Position numbers and translations under genes: made by a program
Notes under the pieces: generated by a model
Database searches by the model: none
What the model saw: the letters and a program-made list of their open reading frames with translations, nothing else
What the model was told of the DNA's origin: nothing
In this document: positions 33,956 to 42,713 of the stretch, piece by piece
Layout of the letters: each line of letters opens with the position of its first letter
Position numbering within the stretch: the stretch's first letter is position 1
Assembly (NCBI GenBank): GCA_934343805.1
Contig: CAKRIN010000020.1
Location: 1 to 47,824 of the forward strand
Source of the DNA: an uncultured Lachnospira sp.
Lineage (GTDB): Bacteria > Bacillota > Clostridia > Lachnospirales > Lachnospiraceae
Direction of reading: 5' to 3'
Length of the DNA stretch: 47,824 nucleotides

Positions 33956-34762
33956 ATGAGAAAGAATAATGGTACTAAGAAGACAATTAAGACAATAACA
34001 ATTACAGCAGCAGTTCTTTTATTTGGAATTGGAGCTGGATTTGCTGTTAAGGCAGCGGGAACAGATAATGCTGATAAGGCTGCCGCAACATCAGTTGTAG
34101 CAGCTGGCAATATGAATGTTGAATCTGCAGTTGATAATGAGACAGAAACAGAAACTCAGATGGTTGAAACTGTAACAGAGCAGACAATTGAGCAGACAAC
34201 AGAAGAGACTACAGAGGAAGCAACTAAGCCAGAGGAAACAAAGGCAGAGATTGAAACACAGAAACAGACAGAGGCAGCTACAACAGCTGCAACAGTTGCA
34301 ACAGTAGCAGAGACAGAGGCTACACAGCCAGAGACAGAAGCTAAGGTTGAGAAGCCGGTTGCTTCATCAGATGCAAGAGTTAATGAAGTTATTGCTGGAA
34401 TCAATGCCGAGAGAACAGCAGCAGGTGTTGGTACTGTAACATATGATGCAACACTTACAGATATGGCTCAGACAAGAGCATCTGAGAATGCTGCTAATAA
34501 TTTCTTTGTGGTTGAGAATGGCAGACATAAGAGACCAGATGGAAGAAATGCTTCATCTATATGTGAAGATTATCATCAGTATGGTAATTTCGGAGAAGTT
34601 ATGGGAAGATATCAGGCAACACCAGCTGAGATAGTTAATGGATGGCATAATTCAGCAACACATTATGCATGCATGACTAATGCAAAGTATAATCGTGTTG
34701 GCGTAGGTGTAGCAGCAGATTCTAATGGACAGTTATACTGGGTAGCAATCCTTATGGATTAA
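33956..34762 (+). CDS. Secreted CAP/SCP-domain protein under c-di-GMP control
   Basis: About 268 residues from ATG 33956 (GGGGG site upstream; the longer frame from 33890 runs through the terminator). Signal peptide in residues 1-35 (KKTIKTITITAAVLLFGIGA). A Thr/Glu/Gln-rich low-complexity linker (about 50-135) follows, then a CAP domain: VNEVIAGINAERTAAGVGTV, DMAQTRASENAANNFF, GEVMGRYQATPAEIVNGWHN (without break in the gene), HYACMTNAKYNRVGVGVA, YWVAILMD. No LPxTG or wall-binding module is seen, so it may be released or held by the linker. CAP proteins bind lipids or polysaccharides; the bacterial roles are mostly unknown. Confidence 0.85.
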   Translation: MRKNNGTKKTIKTITITAAVLLFGIGAGFAVKAAGTDNADKAAATSVVAAGNMNVESAVDNETETETQMVETVTEQTIEQTTEETTEEATKPEETKAEIETQKQTEAATTAATVATVAETEATQPETEAKVEKPVASSDARVNEVIAGINAERTAAGVGTVTYDATLTDMAQTRASENAANNFFVVENGRHKRPDGRNASSICEDYHQYGNFGEVMGRYQATPAEIVNGWHNSATHYACMTNAKYNRVGVGVAADSNGQLYWVAILMD

Positions 34763-34817
34763 TTATTGTAAGGATTTAACATATACATCATAATTGTAGA
34801 TAATTAAATATGGTAAG

Positions 34818-34843
34818 AACAATGTATTTGCGGCATTGTTTTT
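34818..34843 (+). terminator. Intrinsic terminator, first after CAP gene
   Basis: AACAATG (34818-34824) pairs with CATTGTT (34834-34840), followed by TTT. A short stem. Confidence 0.6.
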
Positions 34844-34866
34844 ATATATCTTCGTAAGAAGAAAGA

Positions 34867-34905
34867 AACCCTCACATTCCTCTCCCGTTGTGTGAGGGTT
34901 TTTTG
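34867..34905 (+). terminator. Intrinsic terminator, second after CAP gene
   Basis: AACCCTCACA (34867-34876) pairs with TGTGAGGGTT (34891-34900), with a 14-base loop and a run of T residues. Together with the first terminator it isolates the CAP transcript. Confidence 0.85.
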
Positions 34906-34935
34906 TGTGTATAATTATAATCTTAAGAAAGATGC

Positions 34936-35018
34936 TTGCAATGTATATATTTATGTGTTAATATTCTTTGTGCGATAGACAGTTGTATATCGTACGAAGA
35001 CACACGAAAACAGTTGTC
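34936..35018 (+). promoter_or_regulatory. Promoter and repeat-bearing leader of ACT-hom-aspartate kinase operon
   Basis: TTGCAA (34936-34941), 17 bases, TAATAT (34959-34964). Downstream in the leader ACAGTTGT occurs twice, at 34979-34986 and 35011-35018, and AAGACA (34997-35002) can pair with TGTCTT (35015-35020). The rest up to the ATG at 35055 shows no T-box or other known riboswitch. Confidence 0.5.
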
Positions 35019-35054
35019 TTTACATAACGGACAATAGAAAGGTAATTATGCAGT

Positions 35055-35504
35055 ATGGCAGATAATATTAAATATTATGTCGTCAAGCAAAAGGCTTTGC
35101 CAGAGGTTCTGCTTAAAGTTGCAGAAGCTAACAGAATAATAGAGAATGAGAATATTTCTGTTGCGGATGCGACGGAGAAAGTAGGGATAAGCAGGAGTTC
35201 TTATTATAAGTATAAGGATGATATTTTTCCATTTAGAGAGAATGTAAAGGGAAAAACGATTACATTTGTATTGTCTATGGACGATGAACCGGGGCTGCTT
35301 TCCCTGGTACTGAAGAAGGTTGCAGAATTCAAAGCTAATATTCTTACTATTCATCAGACTATTCCGGTTAATGGGATAGCATCTCTGACACTTAGTGTGG
35401 ATATTCTTCCGACAACAGGGGATTCTTCAGAGATGATAGAGCAGATTGAAAGACTTAAAGGTGTCAGATATCTTAAGATATTAAGCAGTGATGCATCTAT
35501 CTAG
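35055..35504 (+). CDS. ACT-domain protein (UPF0735 / PheB-like)
   Basis: A 149-residue protein. The N-terminal half looks like a small helical or DNA-binding segment (ENENISVADATEKVGISRSS, YYKYKDDIFPF), and the C-terminal half is an ACT domain (ITFVLSMDDEPGLLSLVLKK, NILTIHQTIPVNGIASLTLS), which usually binds an amino acid. This is the UPF0735/PheB-type fusion found next to homoserine dehydrogenase in Firmicutes. It is the first gene of an operon with hom and aspartate kinase, so sensing of an aspartate-family amino acid is plausible but inferred. The spacing of the AAAGG site is long. Confidence 0.88.
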   Translation: MADNIKYYVVKQKALPEVLLKVAEANRIIENENISVADATEKVGISRSSYYKYKDDIFPFRENVKGKTITFVLSMDDEPGLLSLVLKKVAEFKANILTIHQTIPVNGIASLTLSVDILPTTGDSSEMIEQIERLKGVRYLKILSSDASI

Positions 35505-35537
35505 TGTACAAAGCAATTAATATATTCGGAGGCAGAT

Positions 35538-36755
35538 ATGGCAAAGATTGCAGTTTTAGGTTATGGAACAGTAGGATCTGGTGTAGTTGAGGTATTAAAT
35601 ACCAATGGGGCTTCAATTGCAAAGAGAGCAGGAGATACGATTGAAGTTAAGAGCGTACTGGATTTAAGAGATTTTCCGGGAGATCCTATTCAGGAAAAAA
35701 TCGTTCATGATATAGATCTTATAATAAATGACCCAGAGATAGAGGTTGTTGTTGAGGTTATGGGTGGCGTAGAGCCAGCATTTACATTTGTTAAGAAAGC
35801 ACTTGAGGCTGGAAAGAGTGTGTGCACATCTAATAAGGCGCTTGTTGCGGCACATGGTCCGGAACTTCTTGAGATGGCTAAAGAAAGAAAACTTAATTTT
35901 ATGTTTGAGGCATCTGTAGGTGGTGGAATTCCAATTATCAGACCACTTAACCAGTCTCTTACAGCAGATGAGATAACTAAGATTACAGGTATTCTTAATG
36001 GAACAACTAACTATATTCTTACTAAGATGAGCAGAGAAGGAGCTTCATATCAGGAGGTTCTTAAAGAGGCACAGGCGCTCGGATATGCAGAAAGAAATCC
36101 AGAAGCTGATGTTGAAGGTTACGATGCATGCAGAAAAATAGCGATTCTTACATCACTTGCATTTGGCAATACAGTTAAATTCGAGGAAGTGTATACAGAG
36201 GGAATTACTAAAATTTCTAACGAGGATTTTGCATATGCTAAAGAACTTGGCAGTGTTATAAAGCTTCTTGCAACAAGCTACAGCAAGGATGGCAAGGTGT
36301 ATGCAATCACAGCACCATTCATGATTGACAGCACGCATCCATTATATAATGTTAATGATGTTCTTAATGGAATCTATGTACATGGTAATGTGTTAGGAGA
36401 TGTAATGTTCTTCGGAGCAGGAGCAGGAAAACTTCCAACAGCAAGTGCGGTAGTATCAGATGTAGTTGACTGCGTAAAGCATAAGGGTAAGAATGTGATG
36501 ACAATCTGGAGTTCAGTAAAGCAGGAACTTGGAGATACATTTGACGAGACAAGAAGATTCTTTGTAAGAATCAACGGAGATGATGTCGAAGCAGCCAGAG
36601 CAGCATTTGGCGAAGGACAGGTTGTTAAGGTTGATGGAATTAACGGAGAATTTGGATATGTTACAGAGCCTATGACAGAGAGAGCATTTGAAGATGCTAA
36701 GGATAAGGTTTCTGTTATAAGCAGAATCAGAATAGATGATACTAAATTACAGTAA
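35538..36755 (+). CDS. hom: Homoserine dehydrogenase
   Basis: A 405-residue enzyme that reduces aspartate semialdehyde to homoserine for threonine and methionine synthesis. Motifs: AVLGYGTVGSGVVEVL (NAD(P) loop), VVVEVMGGVEPAFTFVKKAL, SVCTSNKALVAAHG (catalytic Lys region), FMFEASVGGGIPIIRPL, ITGILNGTTNYILTKM and NPEADVEGYDACRKIAILTS. The C-terminal 75 residues form an ACT-like regulatory domain (RRFFVRINGDDVEAARAAFG), suggesting feedback control. GGAGGC precedes the ATG. Operon with the ACT protein upstream and aspartate kinase 21 bases downstream. Confidence 0.95.
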   Translation: MAKIAVLGYGTVGSGVVEVLNTNGASIAKRAGDTIEVKSVLDLRDFPGDPIQEKIVHDIDLIINDPEIEVVVEVMGGVEPAFTFVKKALEAGKSVCTSNKALVAAHGPELLEMAKERKLNFMFEASVGGGIPIIRPLNQSLTADEITKITGILNGTTNYILTKMSREGASYQEVLKEAQALGYAERNPEADVEGYDACRKIAILTSLAFGNTVKFEEVYTEGITKISNEDFAYAKELGSVIKLLATSYSKDGKVYAITAPFMIDSTHPLYNVNDVLNGIYVHGNVLGDVMFFGAGAGKLPTASAVVSDVVDCVKHKGKNVMTIWSSVKQELGDTFDETRRFFVRINGDDVEAARAAFGEGQVVKVDGINGEFGYVTEPMTERAFEDAKDKVSVISRIRIDDTKLQ

Positions 36756-36776
36756 TAATATAAGGGAGAAAGAGCA

Positions 36777-38093
36777 ATGGTTAAAGTAGTTAAATTTGGT
36801 GGAAGTTCACTTGCAAGCGCAGAGCAGTTTAAGAAGGTTGGCAATATTATCCGCGCAGACGAGGACAGAAAGTATGTAGTTCCTTCAGCACCAGGAAAGA
36901 GATTCCCAGAAGATACTAAGGTTACAGATATGCTTTATAAATGTTATGCAGAGGCAGAAGCTGGCAAGAACATTGACAAGAGCCTTAAGGCAATTGAGGA
37001 AAGATACAACGAAATCATCAAGGGACTTGGACTTAAGCTCTCATTAAAGGAGCAGTTCGAGACAATCAAGAAGAATTTTGAGGCGCTTGCAGGTAAGGAT
37101 TATGCAGCTTCAAGAGGAGAATATCTTAATGGTATTATCATGGCTAACTATCTTGGATATGAATTCATAGATGCAGCTACAGTTATCTGCTTTGATAAGG
37201 ATGGAGAGTTTGATTCAGAAAAGACAAATGCGGTATGTGAAGCAAAGTTTGCTGCCATTGAAAGAGCAGTTGTACCTGGGTTCTACGGAGCAATGCCTAA
37301 TGGAAAGGTTAAGACATTTTCAAGAGGCGGTTCTGATGTAACAGGTTCAATAGTTGCAAGAGCACTTAAGGCTGATATGTATGAAAACTGGACAGATGTA
37401 TCAGGTTTCCTTGCAGCTGATCCAAGAATTGTAAGCAATGCAAAGCCAATCAATGTTATTACATATAAGGAATTAAGAGAACTTTCATACATGGGTGCGT
37501 CAGTGCTTCATGAATCAGCTATCTTCCCTGTAAGAAAGGGCGGAATTCCTATTAATATCAAGAATACAAATGCTCCTGAGGATAAAGGAACAATGATTGT
37601 TGAGACAACATGTAATATGCCGGAGTATACAATTACTGGTATTGCAGGAAAGAAGGGATTCGTTGCAATCAGCATTGATAAGGATATGATGAATTCAGAA
37701 ATTGGATTCTGTAGAAAAGTTCTTTCAGTATTTGAGGATAACGGAATCTCAATCGAGCATATGCCTTCAGGAATTGATACTATGACAGTATTCGTTCATC
37801 AGGATGAATTCGTAGAGAAGGAACAGAAGGTTCTTGCACAGATTCACAAGGCTGTTAATCCTGACTCAGTTGAACTTGAGGCTAACCTTGCACTTATTGC
37901 GGTAGTAGGCCGTGGAATGAAGAACAGTACTGGTATAGCAGGAAATATTTTCTCAGCCCTTGCAAAAGCTAAGATAAATGTTAAAATGATAGATCAGGGA
38001 TCATCAGAGCTTAACATCATAATTGGTGTGAGAAACAGATACTTTGAGGATGCCATCAAGACTATCTATGGAGTATTTGTTCCTGAAGAATAA
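36777..38093 (+). CDS. lysC: Aspartate kinase
   Basis: A 438-residue enzyme that phosphorylates aspartate, the first step to lysine, threonine and methionine. VKFGGSSLASAEQFKKVG (ATP and aspartate site), FSRGGSDVTGSIVARAL, NWTDVSGFLAADPRIV and YMGASVLHESAIFPV are the family signatures. Two C-terminal ACT units follow (ITGIAGKKGFVAISIDKDMM, LIAVVGRGMKNSTGIAGNIF). It is of the Firmicutes class with a distinctive KYVVPSAPGKRFPEDTKVTD loop. The gene follows hom by 21 bases, so branch-point enzymes for the threonine route are coexpressed. Which isozyme it is (lysC or thrA-like) is uncertain. Confidence 0.93.
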   Translation: MVKVVKFGGSSLASAEQFKKVGNIIRADEDRKYVVPSAPGKRFPEDTKVTDMLYKCYAEAEAGKNIDKSLKAIEERYNEIIKGLGLKLSLKEQFETIKKNFEALAGKDYAASRGEYLNGIIMANYLGYEFIDAATVICFDKDGEFDSEKTNAVCEAKFAAIERAVVPGFYGAMPNGKVKTFSRGGSDVTGSIVARALKADMYENWTDVSGFLAADPRIVSNAKPINVITYKELRELSYMGASVLHESAIFPVRKGGIPINIKNTNAPEDKGTMIVETTCNMPEYTITGIAGKKGFVAISIDKDMMNSEIGFCRKVLSVFEDNGISIEHMPSGIDTMTVFVHQDEFVEKEQKVLAQIHKAVNPDSVELEANLALIAVVGRGMKNSTGIAGNIFSALAKAKINVKMIDQGSSELNIIIGVRNRYFEDAIKTIYGVFVPEE

Positions 38094-38116
38094 TTGATAA
38101 ACGGGGGATAAGAGAT

Positions 38117-38584
38117 ATGAAAGAAGCTAAGAACGAATTGATGCAGTTTGTTGGTGGCGTAATAATGCTTGTTGTAGGACTGTACATATTGTCACAGAAA
38201 GTGATGGTATCATCATCATATGGATTTTTTTCATTATGGGGTGGAAGATTTTCGTCAGGTCTTATAATGGTACCATTAATAATAGGCATCGTATGGATGT
38301 TTGCGACAGGTGGTTCGTTTGTGTCTAAAGTATTTACAGTACTTTCAGTAATACTTATAATAGCTTCAATTGTTGCATCAACAAGAATATGGCTTGTTTC
38401 TATTACAATGTATGAATGGGTACTTATACTTGTTCTTATATTTGGTGGCGCTGGATTAGTTGCAAAAGTATTGTTTGCAAACAATAGGGCAGAGAAAGCC
38501 AAGAAAGATAAGCCAGAGCAGTCGGGCAGCTATACATCAAGCATAGAAGATGAGCTTGACCAGATGAAAAAGAATATGAAATAA
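38117..38584 (+). CDS. Small membrane protein, unrecognised
   Basis: A 155-residue protein with about four membrane helices (12-32, 50-68, 74-92, 98-118), and a charged tail (NNRAEKAKKDKPEQSGSYTS, SIEDELDQMKKNMK). GGGGG precedes the ATG. It starts 23 bases after aspartate kinase and ends the operon before a terminator. I do not recognise a family, and no link to amino-acid metabolism is evident beyond position. Confidence 0.65.
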   Translation: MKEAKNELMQFVGGVIMLVVGLYILSQKVMVSSSYGFFSLWGGRFSSGLIMVPLIIGIVWMFATGGSFVSKVFTVLSVILIIASIVASTRIWLVSITMYEWVLILVLIFGGAGLVAKVLFANNRAEKAKKDKPEQSGSYTSSIEDELDQMKKNMK

Positions 38585-38601
38585 TATACAATAAGATGTT
38601 T

Positions 38602-38625
38602 CCCCGCACCTATGTGCGGGGTTTT
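38602..38625 (+). terminator. Intrinsic terminator
   Basis: CCCCGCAC (38602-38609) pairs with GTGCGGGG (38614-38621), a 4-base loop, then TTTT. It ends the hom-aspartate kinase operon. Confidence 0.93.
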
Positions 38626-38662
38626 CTGCATTATGAAGGATATACCATGTAGGTGGGAGTGG

Positions 38663-38691
38663 TTGATAAAGCATAATGAAATTGATATAAT
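38663..38691 (+). promoter_or_regulatory. Promoter of the tex-t6A operon
   Basis: TTGATA (38663-38668), a 17-base spacer and a consensus TATAAT (38686-38691), about 36 bases before the tex ATG. I see no further clear promoter until 46447. Confidence 0.8.
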
Positions 38692-38727
38692 AAAATGTAA
38701 TATGCGTATGAAAACGGAGGAAGATTA

Positions 38728-41019
38728 ATGGATATCGCAAAGAAAATAGCAGAAGAACTGGAAATTAAAGTGACGCAGGTTGAGGCTGCTGTTAAGCTTA
38801 TAGATGAGGGGTGTACAATTCCTTTTATTGCTCGATACAGAAAAGAAGTTACAGGAGCGTTAAATGATGAACAGCTTCGTAATCTTGATGAGAGATTAAA
38901 GTATTTAAGAAATCTGGAAGATAGAAAAACTCAGGTTATTGCAAGCATTGAAGAACAGGGAAAGCTTACAGAAGAACTTAAGGCCGCTATTACGGCAGCA
39001 GAGACAATGGTTCTTGTTGAAGATCTTTACAGACCATATAAGCAGAAGAGAAGAACAAGAGCAACAATTGCGAAAGAGAAAGGTCTTGAGCCACTGGCAC
39101 AGTTCATATATGCACAGGAGGCTACAGAAGATATAACAGTTAAGGCAGCAGAATTTATCAGTGCTGAAGAGGGGAAGGAAGTTACTACAGCACAGGATGC
39201 AATAGCGGGCGCATTAGATATAATTGCAGAGCAGATATCAGATGTTGCAGATTACAGAACATATATCAGAGACATCACAATGAAAGAAGGAAAGCTTGTT
39301 GTAACAGCCAAAGATGAAAAGGCTGAGTCTGTATACGAGAATTATTATGACTACAGCGAGGCGCTTTCAACAATTCCGGGACACAGAATCCTTGCAATTA
39401 ACAGAGGAGAAGATGAAAAGTTCCTTACTGTCAAGGTTGAAGCGCCAGAGGAGAGAATATTAAGATATCTTGAAAAGAATATTCTGAAAGATAATGCATT
39501 TACAGCAGAATACCTTAAGAACTGCATAGCAGATGCATATGAAAGACTTATTGCACCGGCTATTGAAAGAGAGATAAGAAGCAGTCTTACAGAGAATGCA
39601 GAGGATGGAGCTATCAGAGTGTTTGGAAAGAACCTTGAACAGCTTCTTCTTCAGCCTCCTATCGCGGGAAAAGTTGTGCTTGGCTGGGATCCTGCTTTCA
39701 GAACAGGATGTAAGCTTGCAGTTGTAGATCCTACAGGAAAAGTACTTGCAACTAAAGTTATATATCCTACTGAGCCACACAATAAGGTTGAGGAGTCTAA
39801 GACAGAGGTCAAGAAGCTCATAGATAAGTACCATGTTAATCTTATTTCATGTGGTAACGGAACAGCTTCAAGAGAATCAGAGAAGATTATTTCAGATATG
39901 ATACATGAAATGAATCTTCCAGTTGATTACGTAATAACTAACGAGGCAGGAGCTTCTGTATATTCAGCAAGTAAGCTTGCAACAGAGGAGTTCCCTGACT
40001 TTGATGTTGCACAGAGAAGTGCAGTTTCAATTGCAAGGCGAGTTCAGGACCCATTGGCAGAGCTTGTAAAGATTGATCCTAAATCAATCGGAGTTGGTCA
40101 GTATCAGCATGATATGAACCAGAAGAAGTTAGAGAACACACTTACAGGTGTTGTTGAGGACAGTGTTAATAAGGTTGGGGTCGATTTAAATACAGCATCG
40201 GCATCTCTTCTTGAGTACATATCAGGTATATCAAAGGCTGTAGCCAGGAATATAGTTGAATACAGAGAGACTAATGGAAGATTCACTAACAGAAAGCAGC
40301 TTTTAAAGGTTGCAAAGCTTGGACCTAAAGCATTTGAACAGTGTGCCGGATTTATGAGAATCTCAGGTGGAGATAATCCGTTGGATGCAACAAGCGTACA
40401 TCCAGAAAGTTATGAAGCAGCAACTAAGCTTCTTACACTTTTAGGATATGATATTAATTCAATAACATCAGGAGAGCTTATAGGACTTAAGAGTAAGGTT
40501 CAGGATATTGCAAGGATGGCAGATGAACTTGGAATAGGAACAATGACACTTGAAGATATCATCAAGGAGCTTGAAAAGCCGGGAAGAGACCCAAGAGATG
40601 AGATGCCTAAGCCAATATTAAGAAAAGATGTCCTTGATATGAAGGATTTAACACCAGGCATGATACTTAAGGGAACTGTAAGAAATGTTATTGATTTCGG
40701 AGCATTTGTAGATATCGGTGTACACCAGGATGGACTTGTACACATTTCACAGATGAGCAGCACAAGAAGAGTAGAGCACCCACTTGATGTTGTAAGCGTA
40801 GGAGATATTGTTGATGTAAGAGTTATAGATGTTGATATCCCTAAGGCAAGAATTTCGCTTTCGATGATACTTGATGAGAAAGAGGCAGCTAATAGAAAAT
40901 ACACTAAGGACAATTCAAAGAATAAGAATAACAGAAACAACGGCAAAGCAAACAGACAGGACAGAAAGCCTAAGAAGGAAGGCCTTAACCTTTCAGGTCT
41001 TGCCAAGTTCATGCATTAA
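38728..41019 (+). CDS. tex: Tex-family RNA-binding transcription accessory protein
   Basis: A 763-residue protein. The N-terminal helical region (VEAAVKLIDEGCTIPFIARY) is followed by a YqgF/RNase H-like domain (LGWDPAFRTGCKLAVVDPTG), helix-hairpin-helix motifs (DLNTASASLLEYISGISKAV, LKVAKLGPKAFEQCAGF) and a C-terminal S1 domain at about 645-715 (PGMILKGTVRNVIDFGAFVD, IGVHQDGLVHISQM). The tail is basic and low complexity (NSKNKNNRNNGKANRQDRK). Tex resembles eukaryotic Spt6 and binds nucleic acids. GGAGGA precedes the ATG. Confidence 0.95.
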   Translation: MDIAKKIAEELEIKVTQVEAAVKLIDEGCTIPFIARYRKEVTGALNDEQLRNLDERLKYLRNLEDRKTQVIASIEEQGKLTEELKAAITAAETMVLVEDLYRPYKQKRRTRATIAKEKGLEPLAQFIYAQEATEDITVKAAEFISAEEGKEVTTAQDAIAGALDIIAEQISDVADYRTYIRDITMKEGKLVVTAKDEKAESVYENYYDYSEALSTIPGHRILAINRGEDEKFLTVKVEAPEERILRYLEKNILKDNAFTAEYLKNCIADAYERLIAPAIEREIRSSLTENAEDGAIRVFGKNLEQLLLQPPIAGKVVLGWDPAFRTGCKLAVVDPTGKVLATKVIYPTEPHNKVEESKTEVKKLIDKYHVNLISCGNGTASRESEKIISDMIHEMNLPVDYVITNEAGASVYSASKLATEEFPDFDVAQRSAVSIARRVQDPLAELVKIDPKSIGVGQYQHDMNQKKLENTLTGVVEDSVNKVGVDLNTASASLLEYISGISKAVARNIVEYRETNGRFTNRKQLLKVAKLGPKAFEQCAGFMRISGGDNPLDATSVHPESYEAATKLLTLLGYDINSITSGELIGLKSKVQDIARMADELGIGTMTLEDIIKELEKPGRDPRDEMPKPILRKDVLDMKDLTPGMILKGTVRNVIDFGAFVDIGVHQDGLVHISQMSSTRRVEHPLDVVSVGDIVDVRVIDVDIPKARISLSMILDEKEAANRKYTKDNSKNKNNRNNGKANRQDRKPKKEGLNLSGLAKFMH

Positions 41020-41031
41020 TAGGAGTACTGT

Positions 41032-41568
41032 ATGGAAGATAGAATTGAATTTGACAGCGTAATTACAGAGAAAGCACTTAATGATTTCAAGATGTATCAT
41101 GTTTTTCACAATGTTGGCGGAGTGTTTGGGTATGTTTTTGCGGCATTTGCAATAGTCATGTGCGTGCTTGGAGTAATATTCAAAATGTCTCCTAAATATA
41201 TAGTTATGATGGGGCTTTTTGGAGTGTTTTTCTTTTGCTATCCAATCGTTAATATGAGGCATGGAACTAAGAAGCAGATGAAAACAATTGCAGCATTTAA
41301 GGAACCGATGCATTATAGCGCCGGGGAAGACAAGATAATTGTAAGCCAGGGCGAAATGTCAGAAGAACTTGCATGGGATCAGATATACAAGATAAGATTC
41401 ACAGGAAACAACCTTATTCTATATCTTTCATCTGTGAGAGCCAATGTACTTACAATTAATAGCATGGGTAAGGCAGCAGTTCCTTTTGTACAGATGTGCC
41501 AGAAGAAATTAAAGCCTTTTCAGGTCAAGGTTAATATGGACAAGCTTACTAAAGCAGCGGCTAAGTAA
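41032..41568 (+). CDS. YcxB-like membrane protein, second copy
   Basis: A 178-residue protein with two helices (about 30-54, 59-79) and a C-terminal YcxB-like region (HYSAGEDKIIVSQGEMSEEL, AWDQIYKIRFTGNNLILYLS, NSMGKAAVPFVQMCQ). The layout matches the gene at 16638-17189. It starts 12 bases after tex and ends 15 bases before tsaE, so it is embedded in the operon. The function is unknown. Confidence 0.7.
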   Translation: MEDRIEFDSVITEKALNDFKMYHVFHNVGGVFGYVFAAFAIVMCVLGVIFKMSPKYIVMMGLFGVFFFCYPIVNMRHGTKKQMKTIAAFKEPMHYSAGEDKIIVSQGEMSEELAWDQIYKIRFTGNNLILYLSSVRANVLTINSMGKAAVPFVQMCQKKLKPFQVKVNMDKLTKAAAK

Positions 41569-41583
41569 GCAGATAGGAATAAT

Positions 41584-42015
41584 ATGGTTAAAGAAACGTT
41601 TAACGCTAAAGAAACATTTGAAGCAGGATATGAAATGGGGCAGAAGGCGCTTCCGGGACAGATATATTGTCTTAACGGAGACTTGGGTGTCGGCAAGACG
41701 GTATTTACACAGGGCTTTGCGAAAGGTCTTGGAATAGAAGAGCCTGTAAACAGCCCTACATTTACAATTATTCAGGAATACCATGAGGGCAGACTGCCAT
41801 TGTACCATTTTGATGTGTACAGAATTGGTGATGTCGAAGAGATGGATGAACTTGGATATGAGGAATATTTCTATTCTGACGGGGTGTGCCTTATTGAATG
41901 GAGTACACTCATACAGGAGATAATTCCGGATAATGCGATAGAGATAGTTATAGAAAAAGACCTTGAGAAAGGCTTTGACTACAGAAAAATAACTATCGGG
42001 CAGGAGGCAGTATGA
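41584..42015 (+). CDS. tsaE: tRNA t6A synthesis ATPase TsaE
   Basis: A 143-residue P-loop ATPase required for N6-threonylcarbamoyladenosine at position 37 of ANN-decoding tRNAs. GDLGVGKTVFTQGFAKGLG is the Walker A region; NSPTFTIIQEY, LYHFDVYRI and VCLIEWS are the other family motifs. It works with TsaB and TsaD, both encoded downstream. It overlaps tsaB by ATGA, giving translational coupling. Confidence 0.95.
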   Translation: MVKETFNAKETFEAGYEMGQKALPGQIYCLNGDLGVGKTVFTQGFAKGLGIEEPVNSPTFTIIQEYHEGRLPLYHFDVYRIGDVEEMDELGYEEYFYSDGVCLIEWSTLIQEIIPDNAIEIVIEKDLEKGFDYRKITIGQEAV

Positions 42016-42713
42016 GAATATTAGCGATAGAAAGTTCAGCAGTTACAGCGTCAGTTGCGATTCTTGAAGATGATACACTGGTTGCAGAATACACAATCAA
42101 TCATAAAATGACACATTCACAGACACTTCTTCCAATGATAGATGAGATATTTTCAATGGTGCAGTTAAAGCCTGATGACATTGATGTTATAGCGGTATCA
42201 AAAGGACCAGGTTCATTCACAGGCTTAAGAATTGGTGCGGCAACAGGTAAGGGGATTGCACTTGCGCTTGATAAGAAGATGGTAGCAGTTCCGACACTTG
42301 CGGCTATGGCTTACAATCTGTATGGAGACAGCAGATATATATGTCCTGTAATGGATGCTAGAAGAAAGCATTTGTACAGTGGAATATACACATTTGATGG
42401 TGATAAGCTTGTTACAGTAAGAGATGTCAATCTTGTATCGTATGATGAGTTAACAGAAGAGCTTGCACAGCTTGATGGTCAGGTTATATTTGTAGGAGAT
42501 GGCGTGGACATTGCAGGGGATGATCTTAAAGAACGGCTTGGTGACAAATGTGTTCTTGCACCGGCTCATATTAAGACTCAGAGAGCTGGATCTGTAGCTA
42601 TGCTGGCAAAGCAGATGGCAGATAATGGCGAATATACAGATGCAGATGAATTAAAGCCTGATTATCTGCGCCCTTCACAGGCAGAAAGGGAGAAGGCTGG
42701 ACATGATGCCTGA
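42012..42713 (+). CDS. tsaB: t6A synthesis protein TsaB
   Basis: A 233-residue ASKHA-fold protein that dimerises with TsaD to form the t6A transferase core. ILAIESSAVTASVAILEDD, HSQTLLPMIDEIF, VSKGPGSFTGLRIGAATG and YICPVMDARRKHLYSGIY are characteristic. It lacks the metal histidines that TsaD carries, as expected. ATGA overlap with tsaE upstream and an overlap of about 10 bases with rimI downstream. Confidence 0.95.
   Translation: MRILAIESSAVTASVAILEDDTLVAEYTINHKMTHSQTLLPMIDEIFSMVQLKPDDIDVIAVSKGPGSFTGLRIGAATGKGIALALDKKMVAVPTLAAMAYNLYGDSRYICPVMDARRKHLYSGIYTFDGDKLVTVRDVNLVSYDELTEELAQLDGQVIFVGDGVDIAGDDLKERLGDKCVLAPAHIKTQRAGSVAMLAKQMADNGEYTDADELKPDYLRPSQAEREKAGHDA

Noticed and set aside
34965..35054. 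T-box or other amino-acid riboswitch before the ACT-hom operon
   Set aside because: No T-box sequence, specifier stem or terminator/antiterminator pair is visible in this short leader.
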